Shown here piece by piece: positions 6,501 through 8,786 of a DNA stretch of 8,786 nt. The stretch's first letter is position 1. Each line of letters begins with the position of its first letter. Source of the stretch: Solirubrobacteraceae bacterium (GTDB lineage: Bacteria; Actinomycetota; Thermoleophilia; Solirubrobacterales; Solirubrobacteraceae); contig JASLDD010000297.1 in NCBI GenBank assembly GCA_030151725.1, positions 1-8,786 of the forward strand. Direction: 5' to 3'. Both the position numbers and the translations under genes were made by a program. Below the pieces are notes generated by a model. The model saw only the letters and a program-made list of their open reading frames with translations, did no database searches and was not told the DNA's origin.

Positions 6501-8786
6501 CCTCCGATCATCGTGACTCGAACGCGGCGCGTCCCAGAAGGAATGTGCCCGGCGGAGCGTCGCCAACACCTCTGTAGACGCCACAGACCCGCCAGCCCGG
6601 AATCTCGCCTCAAGGCTCGCCATAGCAACGAGGTGACGGGCTCCCAATGCAATTGGGAGCTGATATTTCTTCTCGGGATCGGGTATTGCGCGCACCGGAT
6701 CGGGAATGCCGTCCAACTCTGCGGACAACCTCCAGTAGCGATACATCCAGCTCCATTCGTGCCGCTCCCCGTCGCCGATCGAGACCCCGTCGGGCAGGTC
6801 GGGAGTATCGATTCGCTCAAGAATGGCCCTTGCATCCTCCGTCTCGCCAGCGCGCAGCAACATCTCGGCTAGTCGCACTCGTTGCGAATCAGACAGCACC
6901 GATGAGGTGAGTTTGTTGAGTAACACCAGCCGCTCCGCGTGATCCTGAACCTCTTCAGCCATCGAGAGATCGAGCATTGCGGCGTAGTTTGCGCCCAGTT
7001 CGCCGCAGCTCACGAGCCCCTCGCGCAGCGGTCCGACCTCTCCAGCCCTTCCAAGGGCGATGAGTTCGTCCGCCGCCGACCACAAAAGCTCGGCAGGCAA
7101 GTCAGGCACACGCTCGGCTTCGTGGTCGTCCAGGTCCGACGGCGGACGTAGTCTCGCCACCATCTCGATCACATAGGGCCCTCCACGCAACTGAGCGGCA
7201 GCGCGACTCCACGCATAGAGGCCGCCGAATGGCCCAGACGGCGAGTCTCGCATCATTGATGGCGGCCCGCCCAACCAGTCAAGCGGCTCATGCTCCTCGA
7301 AGACCCTCAGGGCTTCCCCCCGATACCCGTCGGAATGCAACGATTGCGCCAGTCGCATCGCAGCTTTGCGACGATCCTGCCCAGAGGTTCCGTTATCGAT
7401 CGCGCGTAGATGCTCTGTCGCAAGCTCTGGTTGACCAAGAGCGACGAGCAGCTCCAAGAAATCGATACTCTCGGGAAACTGGTACTCCCGCACTTGCAAC
7501 TCGTGCGCACTGAGTGCAAGCCTCGCCGCGGCTAGCCCGTCCGAATGGTGAGCCAGCGCTCCCGCCGCTGCTTGGATGTCGGGCAGCACATCGTGAGGAG
7601 CCCGGAGCGCGTCGACTTGCTCGCGGAAGAAGGCCGGCGTGGCTCGTGCGAGCACCTGTTCCGACTGATCCGACTCGATCAAGTGGTAAAGCTCGTCAAA
7701 GCGCTCGGGGGCCCGAGCGGGCGACTGCCGACAGCGATCGGCGAGAGCGCGATGCTGCGCTCGATGCAGATCGAGGTCGAGACTTCCATCGCGATCTGCC
7801 GAGCGCCGCAGCAGGAACTCTCGAAACGAGGAATGGAAGAAGCGCCAACGCTCGGGATCGCGGGTATCAAAGAGGTAGCGGAGGCGATCAAGGCTGGCCA
7901 AGTCCCCGGCTGGACTACCGGTCTGGGCGAGCCACGAGCGTCGAATCGGCCCTCGCAGCCTGCTGATCAGCCCCAGTAGTTCAAGTGTCTCGGGCTGGTC
8001 TGCGAGTGCGTCCCACACGGTCTCGTAGAAAGTCCAGACCTGGTCGTCGCCTGGCGGCATCATGGCCAACGCCTCGTCTCGAGCGCCAGGATCGCGTTCT
8101 TCGGCGAGCCGCATGTACATGCGGACGAGGAGAGGATGACCGCCCGAAAGCGTGGCTATGTGCTCGCCCAACTCTTCGAGGCCAGCATCAGCGCATAGCC
8201 TCAAGACCGCCGATCGTTCCAATGGCTGCAACTCGACCTGGCGTTCAGACCCCGTCGCCGGCCTGATGTGGGAAGGCAAGTCCGCAAGACCTCGTGTGCC
8301 CAGCACTAGCAGGACTCCGTCAGGGATTTGCTCTGCTGACGGCAACTCGCCAAGCAGCGAATGTTGGGGCTTGGGGTCGCGTGAAACATGATCCAGCCCG
8401 TCGATGAGAACTATCTCCGTTCGCCCCTGACTCGTGGCCCGCTGCCCGAGCGACTCAAGCTCATCGCGAAACGCGTCACGTAGGAGTTCGAGGCCATGAC
8501 CTCGCGGTGCGGGAACACGACGCCCCTGGCGTCCACTGAGCGCCAGATACAGGTCGTGAAGGAAAGCCCCAGCCTCGCCGCGCGTAATGGTGTCGTTGCC
8601 GGGGACGTAGGCGTAGTACCGCGCGGCGAGGCGATCGTCAGTACGCAGCAACTGAGTCAGCAGCGTCGACTTCCCAGAGCCGGGGCTACCTGTCAGCACG
8701 ACGTATCCCGAGTCGAAACGATCAAGAGCGGCCGAAAGCTCCGTCACCGATTTGGCCACCGGCTCGTACGGACCCGCGAGGGGGAA
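3597..8786 (-). CDS. Giant STAND (NACHT/AAA-like) P-loop NTPase, 5' end outside window
   Basis: One open frame of 1,729 codons enters from the right edge and ends at the TGA 3599-3597. The GTG at 8759 is probably not the start: coding-like sequence (FPLAGPYEP) precedes it and the P-loop begins only 24 residues later. Counting from that GTG, Walker A is GSPGSGKST (24-32) and Walker B is EIVLIDGLDHV (115-125). A sensor-1-like LLVLGTRG lies at 150-157, a GHP motif at 207-209, and a winged-helix ending with FHSSFREFL at 308-316. This is the full STAND switch order. Residues ~330-1490 are helical and TPR-like, with many A-x-x-L pairs, and should form the sensor solenoid. Residues ~1492-1720 are Trp-rich and predicted beta. 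STAND proteins oligomerise on ligand binding and activate an N-terminal effector; bacterial members include the Avs antiphage proteins. The effector here is not visible, and a role in defence is inference. Large plus-strand frames within it (for example 3912-4559 and 6171-6872) are shadows. Confidence 0.9.
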   Translation of the reverse strand, partial: FPLAGPYEPVAKSVTELSAALDRFDSGYVVLTGSPGSGKSTLLTQLLRTDDRLAARYYAYVPGNDTITRGEAGAFLHDLYLALSGRQGRRVPAPRGHGLELLRDAFRDELESLGQRATSQGRTEIVLIDGLDHVSRDPKPQHSLLGELPSAEQIPDGVLLVLGTRGLADLPSHIRPATGSERQVELQPLERSAVLRLCADAGLEELGEHIATLSGGHPLLVRMYMRLAEERDPGARDEALAMMPPGDDQVWTFYETVWDALADQPETLELLGLISRLRGPIRRSWLAQTGSPAGDLASLDRLRYLFDTRDPERWRFFHSSFREFLLRRSADRDGSLDLDLHRAQHRALADRCRQSPARAPERFDELYHLIESDQSEQVLARATPAFFREQVDALRAPHDVLPDIQAAAGALAHHSDGLAAARLALSAHELQVREYQFPESIDFLELLVALGQPELATEHLRAIDNGTSGQDRRKAAMRLAQSLHSDGYRGEALRVFEEHEPLDWLGGPPSMMRDSPSGPFGGLYAWSRAAAQLRGGPYVIEMVARLRPPSDLDDHEAERVPDLPAELLWSAADELIALGRAGEVGPLREGLVSCGELGANYAAMLDLSMAEEVQDHAERLVLLNKLTSSVLSDSQRVRLAEMLLRAGETEDARAILERIDTPDLPDGVSIGDGERHEWSWMYRYWRLSAELDGIPDPVRAIPDPEKKYQLPIALGARHLVAMASLEARFRAGGSVASTEVLATLRRAHSFWDAPRSSHDDRRRSGLAMRMVGRRAISLAARLSSAALGEVLEYFQARWAEQPSRLMFDGADLIRRFADAGAGEISLRASLKQLESLIEAHGYSSEDWVEVGWAWLTLRDSERATACCRRAVHRTLSPSSDKDLQLATWIRLLAPLINGPDGHNLSKGLSAALVRLDERARGGAPDYAARRLLNVVTPSDPTHGWQLAEQLLAASVLGLDEIIEALLGASADAPSASWWILLGEVLVVLGVGPPTKTLVLAAKAEPDLAAQWLPFVVERVGVEGRPTERRAWRMAILDAARGAGLATGQLGIPDVDLEIGDETPDGRGTQGEADEPDSRTVEALLLEAEDESSPSYERGQPMRKLIERLDELDSDQQRRLVAVAQNTEHETPMRVRLAALALEIDAPDEAWEQGIKALSVSRSGDWSRHWGGGPVLRLITDLYALDQERAKRAVFTRFSELAGETDYFLSTVGGALDDYVEALGLPVTELAQEVLGVAGALLRDIASLPEPQSLSAGGVAHAPRDLSDAFDSLVLYLLGLDHTVAWQAAQRALVGHVRNGARLQVVCKGLEDRAEVALRTCAAIQTVAGGLARDKEIAESLEALTRAPRLDVRRAGARCLTALGLPVPAVPEEQALPAALRLELPPRGWSHRVIAGLEEMVSGWRSDIVALAEQAGVDPDALHDYVWQRARTHLGTDKTDDDRLNKTGGILGWGYVKPSAQAIRAALAEAAASLFDARRVRAFDALLAVGLELAYDVALLQRRPVRRSPAVRPFVPQAERERLYSCNLDEFAAGQSDSFALSLEGWVVLGEWTEVTLLDRHAHYQTRRSGLTRITEPPEPSKLHFSIGPVVVADYNAIGHAPDTNQGIVRSIGLPAGSPTGWLALHPGLAESLGLESEVGWLDWTLDGCPAVRSIWWRSGFLRWNPYSESDEVGEGWLVIGSPEVVERLHATGEWAVTWEAVTAKRGETSGEEAEIRSTGSRALMEPRHG

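Noticed and set aside
6171..6872. 233-codon open frame on the plus strand
   Set aside because: Antisense to the STAND repeats, with shadow-like composition and no supported start.
1..8786. CRISPR array, tRNA or rRNA genes
   Set aside because: No regularly spaced repeats of 24-40 nt, and no cloverleaf or rRNA-like conserved stretch was seen on either strand.

Overview
The window is high-GC throughout, with strong GC3 bias in the genuine reading frames. The IS110 subfamily and the small winged-helix-like protein resemble those I associate with soil Actinobacteria, perhaps the Solirubrobacterales (Thermoleophilia). That placement is inference from protein flavour; no rRNA or marker gene is present. 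The region reads as accessory DNA: a broken small gene, a broken insertion sequence, a toxin-antitoxin pair, two small putative DNA-binding proteins and a very large STAND NTPase.

Layout, left to right. (1) 1-421, minus: a gene with a good Shine-Dalgarno and a ribbon-helix-helix-like N-terminus. Its continuation is scattered over all three frames, so it looks like a pseudogene, and it runs off the left edge. (2) 422-813: non-coding, probably this gene's upstream region plus the right end of the insertion sequence. (3) 814-2091, minus: an IS110-family transposase gene with a frame-breaking indel near 1324, a UGA at 1312-1314 and a compensating indel near 1254. (4) 2092-2340: the non-coding segment 5' of the transposase, where IS110-group elements encode a bridge RNA. 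It holds two near-identical hairpins, a 9-bp long-range inverted repeat and a hairpin covering the transposase ribosome binding site. (5) 2341-2862, plus: two short palindromes, then hicB and hicA overlapping by 4 bp, closed by a very stable hairpin. (6) 2904-3164, minus, and 3307-3546, plus: a small winged-helix-like protein and a small XRE-family helix-turn-helix protein, divergent across a 142-bp intergenic region with inverted repeats. (7) 3597-8786, minus: one uninterrupted frame of at least 1,729 codons encoding a STAND (NACHT/AAA-like) P-loop NTPase with a long helical-repeat C-terminus. Its 5' end lies beyond the right edge.

The large STAND protein is the best candidate for an uncharacterised system. 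It has a nucleotide switch module, an alpha-solenoid typical of sensor regions and a beta-rich C-terminal domain I do not recognise. Any N-terminal effector would be encoded just outside the window. Together with hicBA and a dying IS110 this looks like a defence island. That the 5.2-kb STAND frame is intact argues that the frameshifts in the left half are genuine decay rather than poor sequence quality. A link between the two small regulators and the STAND gene is possible by position but not shown.
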